Source: Methylophaga sp.
Lineage (GTDB): Bacteria; Pseudomonadota; Gammaproteobacteria; Nitrosococcales; Methylophagaceae
DNA: 64,000 nt
NCBI GenBank assembly: GCA_011053005.1
Contig: DRHW01000034.1
Location: 1-64,000, forward strand
Direction: 5' to 3'
The position numbers were made by a program, and so were the translations under genes. The notes under the pieces were generated by a model that was given only the letters and a program-made list of their open reading frames with translations, made no database searches and was not told the DNA's origin. Of the stretch, positions 1 to 9,722 are shown one piece after another. Each line of letters begins with the position of its first letter. Position 1 is the stretch's first letter.

Positions 1-97
1 TCATCATTATTTTCAAATGTTGTAAATATGGATATCGCAGGACAAATCTGCAAATCCAACGTAAAATACTAACATTTATTAACAAGCAGGAATAGTT

Positions 98-1096
98 ATG
101 GCTAATGTGGTTGTGTGTGCCTTATACAAATTTGTCACGCTAGAAGATTACCAACAAGTAAAGACGCCTTTGCTTAGTCTTATGCTTGCTCAAGACCTTC
201 GTGGCACCTTATTATTAGCTCAAGAAGGCATTAATGGCACGGTCGCGGGCTCACGTGAAGCGGTAGATGCTTTGTTAGCTTATTTGAATAATGATGCACG
301 TCTTGCTGGCGTGAGTTATAAAGAATCATTTGTTGATGAAATGCCATTTTTACGGACCCGAGTGAAATTAAAAAAAGAAATAGTCACAATGGGTGTAGAA
401 GGTATCGATCCTAAACGCATCGTTGGCACCTATGTTAAACCTAAAGATTGGAATGCTTTAATCAGTGATCCTGATGTAGTACTTGTTGATACTCGTAATG
501 ATTATGAAGTGCAGGTGGGTACGTTTAAACATGCACTTAATCCTAATACCGAAAATTTTCGCGAGTTTCCACAATATGTAAAAGATAACCTTGATCCTGC
601 TAAAAATAAGAAAGTAGCGATGTTTTGCACCGGTGGTATTCGTTGTGAAAAATCGACAGCATATCTAAAAGAGCAAGGTTTTGAAGAGGTTTACCATTTA
701 GAAGGTGGCATTTTAAAATATTTGGAAGATGTGCCTGAGCAGGAATCGTTGTGGGAAGGCGAGTGTTTTGTATTTGATGAACGTGTCACCGTCACTCATG
801 CATTGGAAAAAGGCAATTATGATCAATGTAATGCTTGTCGCATGCCGATTACTGAACAAGATAAATTAAGCGAAAAGTATCAACACGGCATTAGCTGTCC
901 ACATTGTTTTGACAAATCTACACCAGATCAAAAAGCGCGTTTTCAAGAACGCGAAAAGCAAATGATGTTGGCTGCTGAACGAGGTGAAGTACATATTGGT
1001 GCCGATACGGCCGCAGTTATTGCTGAACATCGCGCTGCAAAGCAACAATTACGTGACAATCAACGCCAAGAATCACTTAAAAAGCAACACCGATAG
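98..1096 (+). CDS. trhO: tRNA uridine(34) hydroxylase TrhO (rhodanese family, YceA)
   Basis: The 332-residue protein matches the TrhO/YceA family over its full length. That family hydroxylates uridine 34 of certain tRNAs on the way to 5-carboxymethoxyuridine, independently of prephenate. An N-terminal ferredoxin-like domain (about residues 1-95, with the EGINGT motif) is followed by a rhodanese domain whose active-site loop [10 protein letters not shown] carries the catalytic cysteine at about residue 177. A Cys-rich segment (CNACRMP, then SCPHCF) lies near residues 248-275, and the lysine-rich tail is probably disordered. E. coli TrhO is about 350 residues, so the gene is full length. The ATG at 98 follows a GCAGGA ribosome-binding site. 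It is convergent with the ferredoxin gene and appears monocistronic. Confidence 0.93.
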   Translation: MANVVVCALYKFVTLEDYQQVKTPLLSLMLAQDLRGTLLLAQEGINGTVAGSREAVDALLAYLNNDARLAGVSYKESFVDEMPFLRTRVKLKKEIVTMGVEGIDPKRIVGTYVKPKDWNALISDPDVVLVDTRNDYEVQVGTFKHALNPNTENFREFPQYVKDNLDPAKNKKVAMFCTGGIRCEKSTAYLKEQGFEEVYHLEGGILKYLEDVPEQESLWEGECFVFDERVTVTHALEKGNYDQCNACRMPITEQDKLSEKYQHGISCPHCFDKSTPDQKARFQEREKQMMLAAERGEVHIGADTAAVIAEHRAAKQQLRDNQRQESLKKQHR

Positions 1097-1153
1097 GTTT
1101 TGTCGAATTACGTTGAAAAGCGGTGTGATGACGTTAAGTTACCAATAAATACG

Positions 1154-1408
<255 letters not shown>

Positions 1409-1460
1409 TTAAAACTCCAACTCAATTTGTTATTGCATGATCTTAGCGTTTATCAGCCAT

Positions 1461-1940
1461 TTAGACTAATTTAGCTTTTAATGCAGTCATGACACATGGA
1501 GCGACAAACTCAGAAACATCGCCGCCTAACGCCGCAATTTCACGCACTAAGCTAGATGAAATATAAGTAAATTGTTCTGCCGGCGTTAAAAATATAGTTT
1601 CAATTTCCGGACGCATTCGTCGATTCATGCCCGCTAGTTGAAATTCATGTTCAAAGTCAGAAACAGCGCGTAATCCCCGAATAATGATTTTGGCTTGTTT
1701 TTGGTTTGCAACATCAATTAATAAACCTTCAAAACCACACACTTCGACATTATCTAATCCAGCTAAGGTTTGTTTAGCTAAATCTACCCGCTCATCTAAG
1801 CTAAAAGCAGGTTTTTTACCAGGATTGATTGCTATCGCAACAATAACTTTGTCAAACAATTTACTGGCGCGTATTACTAAATCAATATGACCATTAGTAA
1901 TAGGATCAAAGGTGCCTGGATAAATAGCTGTTGTGATCAC
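1461..1940 (-). CDS. coaD: phosphopantetheine adenylyltransferase CoaD
   Basis: CoaD transfers AMP from ATP to 4'-phosphopantetheine, giving dephospho-CoA, the penultimate step of coenzyme A synthesis in the cytosol. The 159-residue protein has the nucleotidyltransferase motif [10 protein letters not shown] near the N terminus and the C-terminal ISSSLVRE motif; both are diagnostic, and the length is that of the family. The start is a GTG whose bases overlap the TGA stop of rsmD (GTGA overlap). It is preceded by AGGAGA at good spacing inside the end of rsmD, so the two genes are probably translationally coupled. Confidence 0.96.
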   Translation of the reverse strand: MITTAIYPGTFDPITNGHIDLVIRASKLFDKVIVAIAINPGKKPAFSLDERVDLAKQTLAGLDNVEVCGFEGLLIDVANQKQAKIIIRGLRAVSDFEHEFQLAGMNRRMRPEIETIFLTPAEQFTYISSSLVREIAALGGDVSEFVAPCVMTALKAKLV

Positions 1941-2518
1941 GCGATCTCTCCTGAATGATAGCTAAACAAGCAATAACGCACACCGCCAGCTTTTTTATCT
2001 TTTATCAATTGCCATTGTGCAGGAAAAACAGGTACCTCACCTTTACTCGGACACTCGATATAAATAGCGGCATTGTCAGCTAATACTGCCCGTGATATTA
2101 ATTGTTCAGCAATCTCTGACCAAATATTAGCTTTATAAGGTGGATCAATAAAAACGATATCGAACTGTTGAGACGTGCTATTTAAAAATTGTTGAGCAGT
2201 TTTAGGTTCGACACGACAATTATTAGCGATTATTGACTGACAATGGTGTTGCAGTTGTTTACTAGCTAAAGGATTATTTTCAACCATAACCACACTATCA
2301 GCACCGCGAGAAGCAGCCTCAATACCTAAAGCGCCACTGCCTGCAAATAAATCCAAACAGCGAGCGCTACCAACCTTGTCTTGTAACCAATTAAACAGTG
2401 TTTCACGTACTCTATCGGGGGTGGGTCTTAAGCCTTCGACATCGGGAAAGGCTAATTTTCGTCCACGCCATTTACCACCAATAATACGAAGTTGACCGGC
2501 TTGTTGTTGCTTATTCAG
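1937..2518 (-). CDS. rsmD: 16S rRNA (guanine(966)-N(2))-methyltransferase RsmD, CTG start
   Basis: RsmD methylates G966 of 16S rRNA in the assembled 30S subunit using S-adenosylmethionine. The SAM-binding motif [12 protein letters not shown] and the catalytic motif DPPY are present. The first ATG/GTG/TTG in frame (TTG at 2356) would begin inside the SAM motif and delete about 54 conserved residues. Upstream of it the frame encodes the family's N terminus ([12 protein letters not shown], then [16 protein letters not shown]) and stays open back to a TAG. The only plausible initiator in that stretch is the CTG at 2518-2516, five bases after a perfect AGGAGG. This gives 193 residues, against 198 in E. 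coli. The start overlaps the end of the upstream peptidase gene by eight bases. Function is near certain; the CTG start is inferred. Confidence 0.9.
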   Translation of the reverse strand: MNKQQQAGQLRIIGGKWRGRKLAFPDVEGLRPTPDRVRETLFNWLQDKVGSARCLDLFAGSGALGIEAASRGADSVVMVENNPLASKQLQHHCQSIIANNCRVEPKTAQQFLNSTSQQFDIVFIDPPYKANIWSEIAEQLISRAVLADNAAIYIECPSKGEVPVFPAQWQLIKDKKAGGVRYCLFSYHSGEIA

Positions 2519-3815
2519 TTTGGCCTCCTACTAAAATGGTGACCATTTTGTCGGGATGGACACGGCGTGCAAAGGCATCTTTAATTTGTTCAATGGTGAC
2601 GGCATTGATCTTCGCATTAAAGTTTTCTAAATAATCCAAAGGCAAACCGTAAAAACCAATCATCGCAGTGTAATCTGCAATTTTATTATTACTATCAACT
2701 CGTAAAGCAAAGCCGCCAGTAATGTTTTGTTTAGCAGCTGTGAGTTCGGCTTCTGATGGACCTTTACTGATAAAGTCATTAAGTGTTTTTTGCATCACAT
2801 CGAGTGCTTCTTTAGCCTGATCATTACGTGTTTGTAAGCCAAATTGATAAGGACCTGATTCACGCATCGGTCTGAAAAAACTATAAACGCTGTACGACAA
2901 ACCACGTTTTTCACGAATTTCATTACTCAATTGTGAAACCAGTCCACTGCCACCTAAAATATGATTGCCAACATACAGGGCAAAGTAATCAGGATCATGG
3001 CGACTGGCGCCAGGTTGACCCATCACAATATGCGTTTGTGATGAAGGATATTGAATAACGATGTTTTGAGCGCTGATCATTTCATCGACATGAGCCACTG
3101 GCGACGCTTTGTTCCCTGCTGGCAAGCCTTTTAAAACCTGCTCAGCAATATCTTTAGCTTGTTGCGTGTTGAGCGCGCCGACTAATACAACCGTGGCATT
3201 TTTTGCTACGTAATACTGTTTATAAAATGCTTTTAATGCAGCAATATTTATCTTTTGAACTGAGGCTTCATCGCCTGATGGCATGCCCGCATAAGGATGT
3301 TTGCCATACAAATTAGTATAAAAAGCACGTGATGCTATTGCCGCAGGTGATTGTTTTTCAGCTTGTAGTCCAATGAGCATTTGTTTTTGCATACGTTCAA
3401 ATGAACTGGCTGGAAAATCAGGTTGTGTTAATACTTTAGTAAAAGTTGCTAATGCAGGTTTTAAAGCAAAATCAGCGGTTAGACTACGCATGCTGAATAC
3501 CGTCATATCGCGTTCAGATGAGTTGCTAAACTGCGCGCCGACATTTTCAAATTCTGCGGCAATTTCATTGGTATTTAAACCCGCAGCACCTTCATTTAAC
3601 ATTGCATTGGTTAATAATGCAGTGCCCGATAAATCGCCATCACGCGCCGAACCTGCATCAAAAACAACTTCGAGATCAACCATTGGCAATTCAGGTGCCG
3701 CTACAAAATAAACATTGGCTCCGTTTGAGGTTTGCCAATGTTCAATTTTAGGACTGGCTTGTAAAGATCCGGCAATAAATAGGCTGATAATGACAGTAAG
3801 AAATTTAGAAGTCAT
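2511..3815 (-). CDS. M16 family peptidase-like protein lacking the zinc motif
   Basis: The 434-residue M16 (pitrilysin/insulinase superfamily) protein starts with a signal peptide (MTSKFLTVIISLFIAGSLQA) and is therefore probably periplasmic. It has both M16 half-domains. Where the catalytic partner has HxxEH, this protein reads GTALLTNAMLNEG, so it should be the non-catalytic subunit, as in two-gene M16 pairs of proteobacteria. The start at 3815 was chosen because it opens directly with the signal peptide and follows GCAGGAG at seven bases; a longer in-frame start at 3896 would bury the signal peptide. It overlaps the end of the catalytic gene by 11 bases, suggesting co-translation and a heterodimer. 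The substrate is unknown. Confidence 0.88.
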   Translation of the reverse strand: MTSKFLTVIISLFIAGSLQASPKIEHWQTSNGANVYFVAAPELPMVDLEVVFDAGSARDGDLSGTALLTNAMLNEGAAGLNTNEIAAEFENVGAQFSNSSERDMTVFSMRSLTADFALKPALATFTKVLTQPDFPASSFERMQKQMLIGLQAEKQSPAAIASRAFYTNLYGKHPYAGMPSGDEASVQKINIAALKAFYKQYYVAKNATVVLVGALNTQQAKDIAEQVLKGLPAGNKASPVAHVDEMISAQNIVIQYPSSQTHIVMGQPGASRHDPDYFALYVGNHILGGSGLVSQLSNEIREKRGLSYSVYSFFRPMRESGPYQFGLQTRNDQAKEALDVMQKTLNDFISKGPSEAELTAAKQNITGGFALRVDSNNKIADYTAMIGFYGLPLDYLENFNAKINAVTIEQIKDAFARRVHPDKMVTILVGGQTE

Positions 3816-5181
3816 GACGTGCTCCTGCTGACATTGCTGGTTTTTTGCCATCCATTGACATAGGAATGAGTTCTGCCACAGTAAGTCCTTTATCAATAAA
3901 ATATTTTTTGGCGACGGCTTGTACTTGCTCGGCAGTCACAGCTTGTACATTTGCAACATAAGCATCGCCTAAGTGCCAATCAAGCCCAATGGTTTCTAAC
4001 ATACCAATTTGCATCGCTTGATAAAACACTGTGTCACGTTCATAAACTGCATTGGCAACGACTTGTGCTTTGATTCGATTAAGTTCTTGTTCACTCACTG
4101 GTTCGGTTTGTAATTGAGTGATTTGTTTCATGATGGATTGCTGTAAATCAGCGATGGTTTTGCCTTTTACCGGCGTACCCGCGACCGTGAAAACATCTGA
4201 TAAACGTGAAAATAAGCCATAACTTGCACCTACGCCAGCAGCAACTTCTTCACCACGCACTAAGTTACGAGAAAAACGTGCGCTATCGCCGCCATCTAAA
4301 ATGCCTGCTAACATTTCTAATGCATACGGTTCCCAAGCTAAGTCTTTATCTATTGTTTTAATAACGGGTACTTTCCAACCCATCATCATATAAGGCAACC
4401 CGGCAGGTGCATTTACTTCAATTGTACGTTTTCCAGTCTGTTCAATTTCGACTTGTGGCTTTAATATCGCCGTTGTTTCTGGTTTAAGTGGACCAAAATA
4501 TTTTTTAGCTAATGCTAAAACCGCTTCTGGTTTCACATCACCAACGACTACTACAGTGGCATTATTAGGTGCATACCATTTTTGATACCACTTACGCAGA
4601 TCTTCCGCTTCGTAGTTGTTAATATCCGTCATCCAACCAATAACGGGGTGATGATAGGGACTGTTTACAAAAGCCGCTGAATTAAACGCTTCGCTGACTA
4701 AAGCTTGTGGATCATCATCGGTACGCATTCTACGCTCTTCAGCTACCACTTGGCGTTCTTTTAATAATTCTTTACCGTCAATAACCAGTTTGCGCATTCG
4801 CTCTGCTTCTAGGCGAAAGCTGACTTCTAATCGATCTTTTTCTAATGTTTGAAAATAAGCCGTGTAGTCACGACCTGTAAACGCATTTTCATCCCCGCCA
4901 TTAGCAGCGATGATTTGTGAAAATTCATTAGGCCCTAGGTTTTCAGTCCCTTTAAACATCATGTGTTCAAGTTGATGCGAAATCCCCGTTGTGCCATTTT
5001 GCTCGTAGCTTGAACCCACCTTGTACCAGATTTGGGAAACGACAACAGGTGCACGGTGATCTTCTTTCACGATCAGTTTTAAGCCATTATCAAGTTGATA
5101 TTCAGTGACATTAGCCATCGTAATGGCGGGAATAGTCACCAATAACCAACAACTTAGTTTAATTTTTTTAAGCATCTGCAT
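3805..5181 (-). CDS. M16 family zinc metallopeptidase, catalytic subunit
   Basis: This 458-residue protein has an N-terminal signal peptide (hydrophobic segment about residues 9-23). Its inverted zinc motif HQLEH is at residues 69-73, where His69 and His73 bind zinc and Glu72 is the general base. The third ligand is probably Glu149, in a conserved AEERRMR context 76 residues downstream. The C-terminal half carries the second M16 domain. With the HxxEH-less gene downstream it forms a typical periplasmic two-subunit M16 peptidase. It is the first gene of a minus-strand operon M16-M16-rsmD-coaD-ferredoxin and is divergent from ftsY across 57 bases. Confidence 0.92.
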   Translation of the reverse strand: MQMLKKIKLSCWLLVTIPAITMANVTEYQLDNGLKLIVKEDHRAPVVVSQIWYKVGSSYEQNGTTGISHQLEHMMFKGTENLGPNEFSQIIAANGGDENAFTGRDYTAYFQTLEKDRLEVSFRLEAERMRKLVIDGKELLKERQVVAEERRMRTDDDPQALVSEAFNSAAFVNSPYHHPVIGWMTDINNYEAEDLRKWYQKWYAPNNATVVVVGDVKPEAVLALAKKYFGPLKPETTAILKPQVEIEQTGKRTIEVNAPAGLPYMMMGWKVPVIKTIDKDLAWEPYALEMLAGILDGGDSARFSRNLVRGEEVAAGVGASYGLFSRLSDVFTVAGTPVKGKTIADLQQSIMKQITQLQTEPVSEQELNRIKAQVVANAVYERDTVFYQAMQIGMLETIGLDWHLGDAYVANVQAVTAEQVQAVAKKYFIDKGLTVAELIPMSMDGKKPAMSAGARHDF

Positions 5182-5238
5182 TTATAATTCCATGGCATGA
5201 TAAAATTAGTGATTGAAGTTTAAAGACAAGTAATAATT

Positions 5239-6303
5239 ATGTTTAGTTTCTTAAGAAAAAAACCAAAAATCGTTGAAGAAGAAGCCATTCAACAGGCCGT
5301 TGAGCAGCAAGCGCCAGTTGAACTATATCAGAATGATACCTTGGACCAGCCTGAAACTGAACTGGTGGATGAAAAAGTCAGTTTATTTGGTCGTTTAAAG
5401 CAGCGTTTGACTCGTACTAGTAATCAATTAACCGAAGGCTTTGCATCATTAGTTCTCGGCAAAAAAACGATTGATGATGATTTATTAGAAGAGCTGGAAA
5501 CCCAGTTATTAACTGCCGATCTGGGTATTGATGCTACTCAAACGATTATTCAGGATCTGACTCAGCGTGTCGCACGTAAGCAATTAAGTGATGCCAATTC
5601 ATTATTTACCGCACTACGTGATGACATGGTTGCTATTTTACAGCCGAGCTGCAAACCGTTGGTGATCCCTGAAAAACAAGGCCCGTTTGTTATATTAATG
5701 GTAGGTATTAATGGTGTTGGCAAAACAACAACCATTGGTAAATTAGCCAAACAATTTCAGCAACAAGGTAAATCAGTGATGTTGGCTGCCGGCGATACGT
5801 TTCGTGCTGCAGCAGTTGAACAGCTTCAAGTTTGGGGCGAACGTAATAAAATTGCAGTTATTTCTCAACACAGCGGGGCAGATTCTGCTTCAGTTATTTA
5901 TGATGCATTAGAAGCGGCTAAAGCACGGAAGGTTGATATTTTAATTGCTGACACCGCAGGCCGATTACACACTCAATCTAACTTAATGGAAGAGTTGAAA
6001 AAAGTTAAACGTGTGATGAGTAAATTAGATGCCACTGCACCGCACGAAATTATGTTGGTGCTTGATGCTGGAACGGGACAGAATGCGTTATCACAAGCGA
6101 TACAATTTAATGAAGCCGTCGGCGTAACGGGATTAACGTTAACTAAATTAGATGGTACAGCTAAAGGCGGTATTATTTTTGCGATTGCTAAGAAAACGGG
6201 CTTACCGATTCGCTATATTGGTGTTGGTGAAACTATTGATGATCTTCGACCGTTTCAGTCAGAAGAATTTGTCGATGCTTTATTAGGTCGTGAAGACGCA
6301 TAA
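5239..6303 (+). CDS. ftsY: signal recognition particle receptor FtsY
   Basis: FtsY is the membrane-associated GTPase that docks SRP-bound ribosomes to the Sec translocon. The 354-residue protein has a short acidic N-terminal A domain (Glu-rich, about residues 12-45), the N domain, and the SRP-type GTPase domain. G1 is GINGVGKTT (around residue 155), the insertion-box region carries GDTFRAAAVEQL, G3 is DTAGRL, and G4 is TKLDGTAKGG. The A domain is shorter than in E. coli (497 residues in total), as in many other bacteria. The TAA stop overlaps the ATG of ftsE by one base. The shared 57-base gap with the M16 operon must hold its promoter; no strong Shine-Dalgarno is visible before the ATG. Confidence 0.97.
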   Translation: MFSFLRKKPKIVEEEAIQQAVEQQAPVELYQNDTLDQPETELVDEKVSLFGRLKQRLTRTSNQLTEGFASLVLGKKTIDDDLLEELETQLLTADLGIDATQTIIQDLTQRVARKQLSDANSLFTALRDDMVAILQPSCKPLVIPEKQGPFVILMVGINGVGKTTTIGKLAKQFQQQGKSVMLAAGDTFRAAAVEQLQVWGERNKIAVISQHSGADSASVIYDALEAAKARKVDILIADTAGRLHTQSNLMEELKKVKRVMSKLDATAPHEIMLVLDAGTGQNALSQAIQFNEAVGVTGLTLTKLDGTAKGGIIFAIAKKTGLPIRYIGVGETIDDLRPFQSEEFVDALLGREDA

Positions 6304-6974
6304 TGATTAAATTTACCGATGTTTATAAACGCTACACCAATCAATATGAAGCTTTATCTGGACTAAGTTTTGAGTTGATGGATGGTGAAATGGCCTTTTT
6401 AACAGGTCATTCTGGTGCCGGTAAAAGTACTCTACTAAAACTTATTGCATTAATTGAACGTGCTTCGCATGGACAAGTTTTAGTCAATAATCAAAATTTG
6501 ACTCGATTACCACCACGTAAAATTCCTTATTATCGGCGTCAAATAGGTTTGGTTTTCCAAGATCATAATTTATTACATGATCGTACGGTGTTTGATAATG
6601 TCGCTTTGCCGTTAGTCATTGCGGGTGAAAATCATCGGGAAATTGGTCGACGTGTTCGGGCGGCTTTAGACAAAGTCGGGCTACTGAATAAAGAACGCAA
6701 TTTACCAATAGCTTTATCTGGTGGCGAACAACAACGGGTTGGTATCGCTCGAGCAGTAGTGAATCGTCCGCCTGTTTTACTTGCAGATGAACCGACCGGT
6801 AATCTTGATCCTGATTTATCACGCGATATCATGCATTTGTTTGAGCAGTTTAATCAGGTTGGGGTCACGGTGTTTATTGCAACGCATGATCTCGATTTAA
6901 TCAAAACGATGCCATATCGCCAAGTTATTTTGCATAAAGGGCGTTTGTCTCAGCAGACTGAGCATTCAATATGA
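6303..6974 (+). CDS. ftsE: cell division ATP-binding protein FtsE
   Basis: FtsE is the cytosolic ATPase of the FtsEX complex, which links the divisome to activation of periplasmic peptidoglycan amidases. The 223-residue ABC domain shows Walker [10 protein letters not shown] (about residues 36-44), a Q-loop in VFQDHN, signature [14 protein letters not shown], and Walker [12 protein letters not shown] followed by the H-loop ATHD. Length and sequence are typical. The gene overlaps ftsY upstream (TAATG) and ftsX downstream (ATGA), so all three are probably translated as a coupled unit. Confidence 0.96.
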   Translation: MIKFTDVYKRYTNQYEALSGLSFELMDGEMAFLTGHSGAGKSTLLKLIALIERASHGQVLVNNQNLTRLPPRKIPYYRRQIGLVFQDHNLLHDRTVFDNVALPLVIAGENHREIGRRVRAALDKVGLLNKERNLPIALSGGEQQRVGIARAVVNRPPVLLADEPTGNLDPDLSRDIMHLFEQFNQVGVTVFIATHDLDLIKTMPYRQVILHKGRLSQQTEHSI

Positions 6975-7900
6975 TTAATCTGAATTTTAAAAATTATCTA
7001 CTTCGCCATCTGCAAGTCATGTTGTTTACGCTGGGACGGATTTGGCGGCAACCGCTTGCTAGTTTGATGACGTTTATGGTGATCGGAATTGCCTTAGCCT
7101 TACCGGCTAGTTTGTATGTATTGCTAAAAAATATCGAACAAGTAAGTACGCAATGGGATGATGTGGCACAAATTTCCTTGTTTTTAAAGCAAGATATCAA
7201 TGATCAAAAAGCCCAAAAACTGGCTACTGAGCTTAAAGCCTGGCCAGAAATTACCAATGTTAGTTATCAATCTGCCAGTAAATCATTAGAAGAATTTCGT
7301 AAGTTATCGGGGTTAGATAGTTTGCTAGATACACTTCCAACTAATCCTTTACCTGCAGTCGTTATTGTGCAACCTGATGGCAAAAACCTACAAGCTGATG
7401 TTATCGGTGACTTAGTCTCGCGTTTAGAAGCCTTACCTGATGTTGAGCTTGCTCAATTAGATATGGAATGGTTGCAGCGATTACGCAGTATTAATGAAAC
7501 AGGCCAACGTGGCATTAGTATTTTAGGATTGTTGCTCTCTTTAAGTGTATTGCTGGTGATTGGTAATACGATTCGTTTGGCAATCCTTAATCAACAAAGT
7601 GAAATACGGGTCATTAAATTAGTCGGTGGTACTAATACGTTTATTCGCCGACCTTTTTTGTACACTGGATTTTGGTATGGAACATTAGGTGGTTTTGTCG
7701 CTTGGATAACCCTGCTTATCACGATGGGGCTTATTAATGGGCCGATCAATGAGCTTGCATCTCAGTATAATAGTCAATTTACGTTAACGTGGTTATCGGG
7801 TTCTATGATGTTGTTTTTACCTTTCACCGGAATGTTATTAGGTGTCATGGGGGCATGGTTAGCTGTAGGCCGTCATTTAAGTGCCATAGAGCCTACTTAA
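6971..7900 (+). CDS. ftsX: cell division protein FtsX (permease-like)
   Basis: FtsX is the integral membrane partner of FtsE. The 309-residue protein has a first membrane segment at about residues 28-52 and a large periplasmic loop (about 53-175, the region that contacts amidase activators such as EnvC). Three more membrane helices follow, at about 180-200, 225-250 and 275-300. This matches the four-helix FtsX topology, with a short cytoplasmic N terminus. It has no ATPase motifs. The ATGA overlap with ftsE supports co-translation; the stop is followed by about 100 bases before rpoH. Confidence 0.95.
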   Translation: MINLNFKNYLLRHLQVMLFTLGRIWRQPLASLMTFMVIGIALALPASLYVLLKNIEQVSTQWDDVAQISLFLKQDINDQKAQKLATELKAWPEITNVSYQSASKSLEEFRKLSGLDSLLDTLPTNPLPAVVIVQPDGKNLQADVIGDLVSRLEALPDVELAQLDMEWLQRLRSINETGQRGISILGLLLSLSVLLVIGNTIRLAILNQQSEIRVIKLVGGTNTFIRRPFLYTGFWYGTLGGFVAWITLLITMGLINGPINELASQYNSQFTLTWLSGSMMLFLPFTGMLLGVMGAWLAVGRHLSAIEPT

Positions 7901-7930
7901 AAACAGTGACCAAAGGAACTTTTTCCTAAA

Positions 7931-7972
7931 TTTACACTCTGAGTTATGATTTCTTAAACTTAATGCTATGAT
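7931..7972 (+). promoter_or_regulatory. candidate rpoH promoter region
   Basis: The 102-base gap between ftsX and rpoH contains promoter-like hexamers. TTTACA (7931-7936) lies 18 bases before TAAACT, and a good -10 element TATGAT sits at 7967-7972 but has only a weak -35 partner. A local rpoH promoter is expected from other gammaproteobacteria. Which of these elements is used cannot be decided by eye. Confidence 0.3.
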
Positions 7973-8002
7973 TAGAAGACTAATTTTTAGAGAGGCCGCT
8001 CA

Positions 8003-8863
8003 ATGACAACATCTGTAGCCCAATACAATTTAGCTTTAGCATCTGTTGGTAATGTAGATTCTTATACGAATCTTGTGCATAGCACGCCAATGTTGACTGC
8101 TGAAGAAGAATACGATTTAGCAACACGTTTGCAAAATAACGGTGACGTTGATGCTGCACAACGCCTTATCCTGTCACACCTTCGCTTTGTAAATCGCATC
8201 GCAAAAGGTTATAGCGGATATGGTTTGCCGGTTGCTGACTTGGTGCAAGAAGGTAATATCGGATTGATGAAGGCTGTAAAACGCTTTGACCCTGATAAAG
8301 GTGTTCGCTTAGTATCCTTTGCGGTGCATTGGATCCGTGCTGAAATACATGAATATGTCATCCGTAACTGGCGCATTGTAAAAATTGCCACTACAAAAGC
8401 ACAGCGTAAATTATTCTTTAATTTACGTAGTGCTAAAAAACGTCTTGGTTGGTTGAATCCAGAAGAAGTTGAAGCGGTTGCAGCCGATCTTGGCGTGACA
8501 CCAGATAACGTTATGGATATGGAACGTCGTTTAGCACAACCTGATACGTCGTTTGATTTGCCTAATGATACTGATGACGATGATTATAGTTTCTCACCTT
8601 CGGCTTATTTAGAAGGACCAGAAAACTCAGATCCTTCGATTGAATTGGAACAAATCAATTATGAGGATGATCAACATCAAAAATTAGTGGAAGCTTTAGA
8701 AACTCTTGATGAGCGTAGCCGAGATATCGTAAGCCAGCGCTGGTTAAATGATGATGGCAAATCAACCTTGCATACTTTAGCTGATCAATATCAGGTATCT
8801 GCTGAACGTATTCGTCAAATTGAAAATAATGCGATGAAGAAGTTAAAACATTTAATGGTGTAA
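8003..8863 (+). CDS. rpoH: RNA polymerase sigma-32 (heat shock) factor RpoH
   Basis: RpoH directs RNA polymerase to heat-shock promoters. The 286-residue protein (284 in E. coli) has sigma region 2 with [23 protein letters not shown]-type core-binding sequence and the -10 recognition stretch around [15 protein letters not shown]. The RpoH box QRKLFFNLR at about residues 133-141 distinguishes it from RpoD and RpoS. Region 4.2 with a helix-turn-helix is at the C terminus ([17 protein letters not shown]). The start is supported by AGAGAGG upstream. It follows ftsX, the usual gammaproteobacterial order, and is closed by a strong terminator. Confidence 0.97.
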   Translation: MTTSVAQYNLALASVGNVDSYTNLVHSTPMLTAEEEYDLATRLQNNGDVDAAQRLILSHLRFVNRIAKGYSGYGLPVADLVQEGNIGLMKAVKRFDPDKGVRLVSFAVHWIRAEIHEYVIRNWRIVKIATTKAQRKLFFNLRSAKKRLGWLNPEEVEAVAADLGVTPDNVMDMERRLAQPDTSFDLPNDTDDDDYSFSPSAYLEGPENSDPSIELEQINYEDDQHQKLVEALETLDERSRDIVSQRWLNDDGKSTLHTLADQYQVSAERIRQIENNAMKKLKHLMV

Positions 8864-8890
8864 TCAGTTAAAGATATTAAACTGAGAATC

Positions 8891-8922
8891 AAAAAAGCCC
8901 GCAATAAAATGCGGGCTTTTTT
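8891..8922. terminator. bidirectional intrinsic terminator (rpoH / fdxA)
   Basis: A GCCCGCA/TGCGGGC stem (8897-8903 and 8910-8916) encloses the loop ATAAAA. It has an A-tract on the left and a T-tract on the right, so it can end rpoH on the plus strand and the ferredoxin gene on the minus strand. Confidence 0.92.
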
Positions 8923-8942
8923 ATGAATTCATTTTGAGCTTT

Positions 8943-9266
8943 TTAGCGTTCTAGTAATGGCAACTTACCTGTTTTGCCATCCCATTCTTCAGCATCGTCT
9001 AATTGATCTTTCTTTTCTGAAAGTACAGGCCAAATTCGTGAAAGCTCTTCATTAATTTGTACAAATTCCATTTGTTCATCGGGTAAATCATCTTCTGAAA
9101 AGATAGCTTGCGCTGGACATTCTGGTTCACACAAGGTGCAATCAATACATTCATCCGGATCAATAACCAAAAAGTTAGGACCTTCATGAAAGCAATCGAC
9201 AGGGCAGACATCTACACAATCAGTATATTTACACTTAATACAATTTTCTGTGACAACAAAGGTCAT
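8943..9266 (-). CDS. fdxA: seven-iron ferredoxin FdxA ([3Fe-4S][4Fe-4S])
   Basis: The 107-residue protein matches the Azotobacter FdI/FdxA family. The N-terminal region has [17 protein letters not shown], whose spacing fits a [3Fe-4S] cluster. The second motif [12 protein letters not shown] carries the [4Fe-4S] cluster. A long acidic C-terminal extension ends at the family's usual length (106-107). These proteins move electrons at low potential; the partners here are unknown. The start at 9266 follows a GGAG eight bases upstream; an in-frame extension to 9287 lacks family support. It is convergent with rpoH and shares its terminator. Confidence 0.93.
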   Translation of the reverse strand: MTFVVTENCIKCKYTDCVDVCPVDCFHEGPNFLVIDPDECIDCTLCEPECPAQAIFSEDDLPDEQMEFVQINEELSRIWPVLSEKKDQLDDAEEWDGKTGKLPLLER

Positions 9267-9416
9267 GATCATTCTCCAAAAACACAATCTGTACAGGATG
9301 AACCTGTTTAATAACCGAGTATTTTACATGATTTATGTCAAAACTGGGCAAGCTTCATTTTTAAGGTATGATCTAGTTATTAGAAATATCTTCAACCACG
9401 CTTTAAGGAATATGCC

Positions 9417-9716
9417 ATGCGTCGAATTATGACGATTATTGTGTTTGTTATTGTACTGATACTGGGTGCGGGATTCTCGGCAATTAATCTAATGCCCGTT
9501 GATATTAATTATTATCTTGGTACGTTGAGCTTGCCATTATCTATCGTTATTATTGCCGCGATTATTTTGGGTACTTTACTTGGTGCTTTGGTTTTGTCGG
9601 CCAGTATTTTGCGATTGAGATATGAAAACCGTCGACTACGTAAAAAATTAACGAACACAGAACAAGAAATTGACCGCTTAAGAATTTTACCTATTACTGA
9701 TGTTAGCAAGGTATAG
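9417..9716 (+). CDS. lapA: LapA (YciS) inner-membrane protein, DUF1049
   Basis: This 99-residue membrane protein has two hydrophobic helices (about residues 5-25 and 42-65) separated by a short loop containing NLMPVDINYYLG. A basic coiled-coil tail (YENRRLRKKLTNTEQEIDRLR) follows. The pattern and the position directly before lapB are those of LapA, a cofactor of LapB in controlling LpxC turnover and lipopolysaccharide assembly. AAGGA precedes the ATG. A -10-like TATGAT at 9367-9372 with TGGGCA at 9345-9350 is a weak promoter candidate for the operon. Confidence 0.9.
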   Translation: MRRIMTIIVFVIVLILGAGFSAINLMPVDINYYLGTLSLPLSIVIIAAIILGTLLGALVLSASILRLRYENRRLRKKLTNTEQEIDRLRILPITDVSKV

Positions 9717-9722
9717 GTTCCG

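Noticed and set aside
3816-3896. Longer N terminus for the HxxEH-less M16 protein
   Set aside because: It would place 27 residues before a clear signal peptide and overlaps the catalytic gene; the ATG at 3815 has a good ribosome-binding site.
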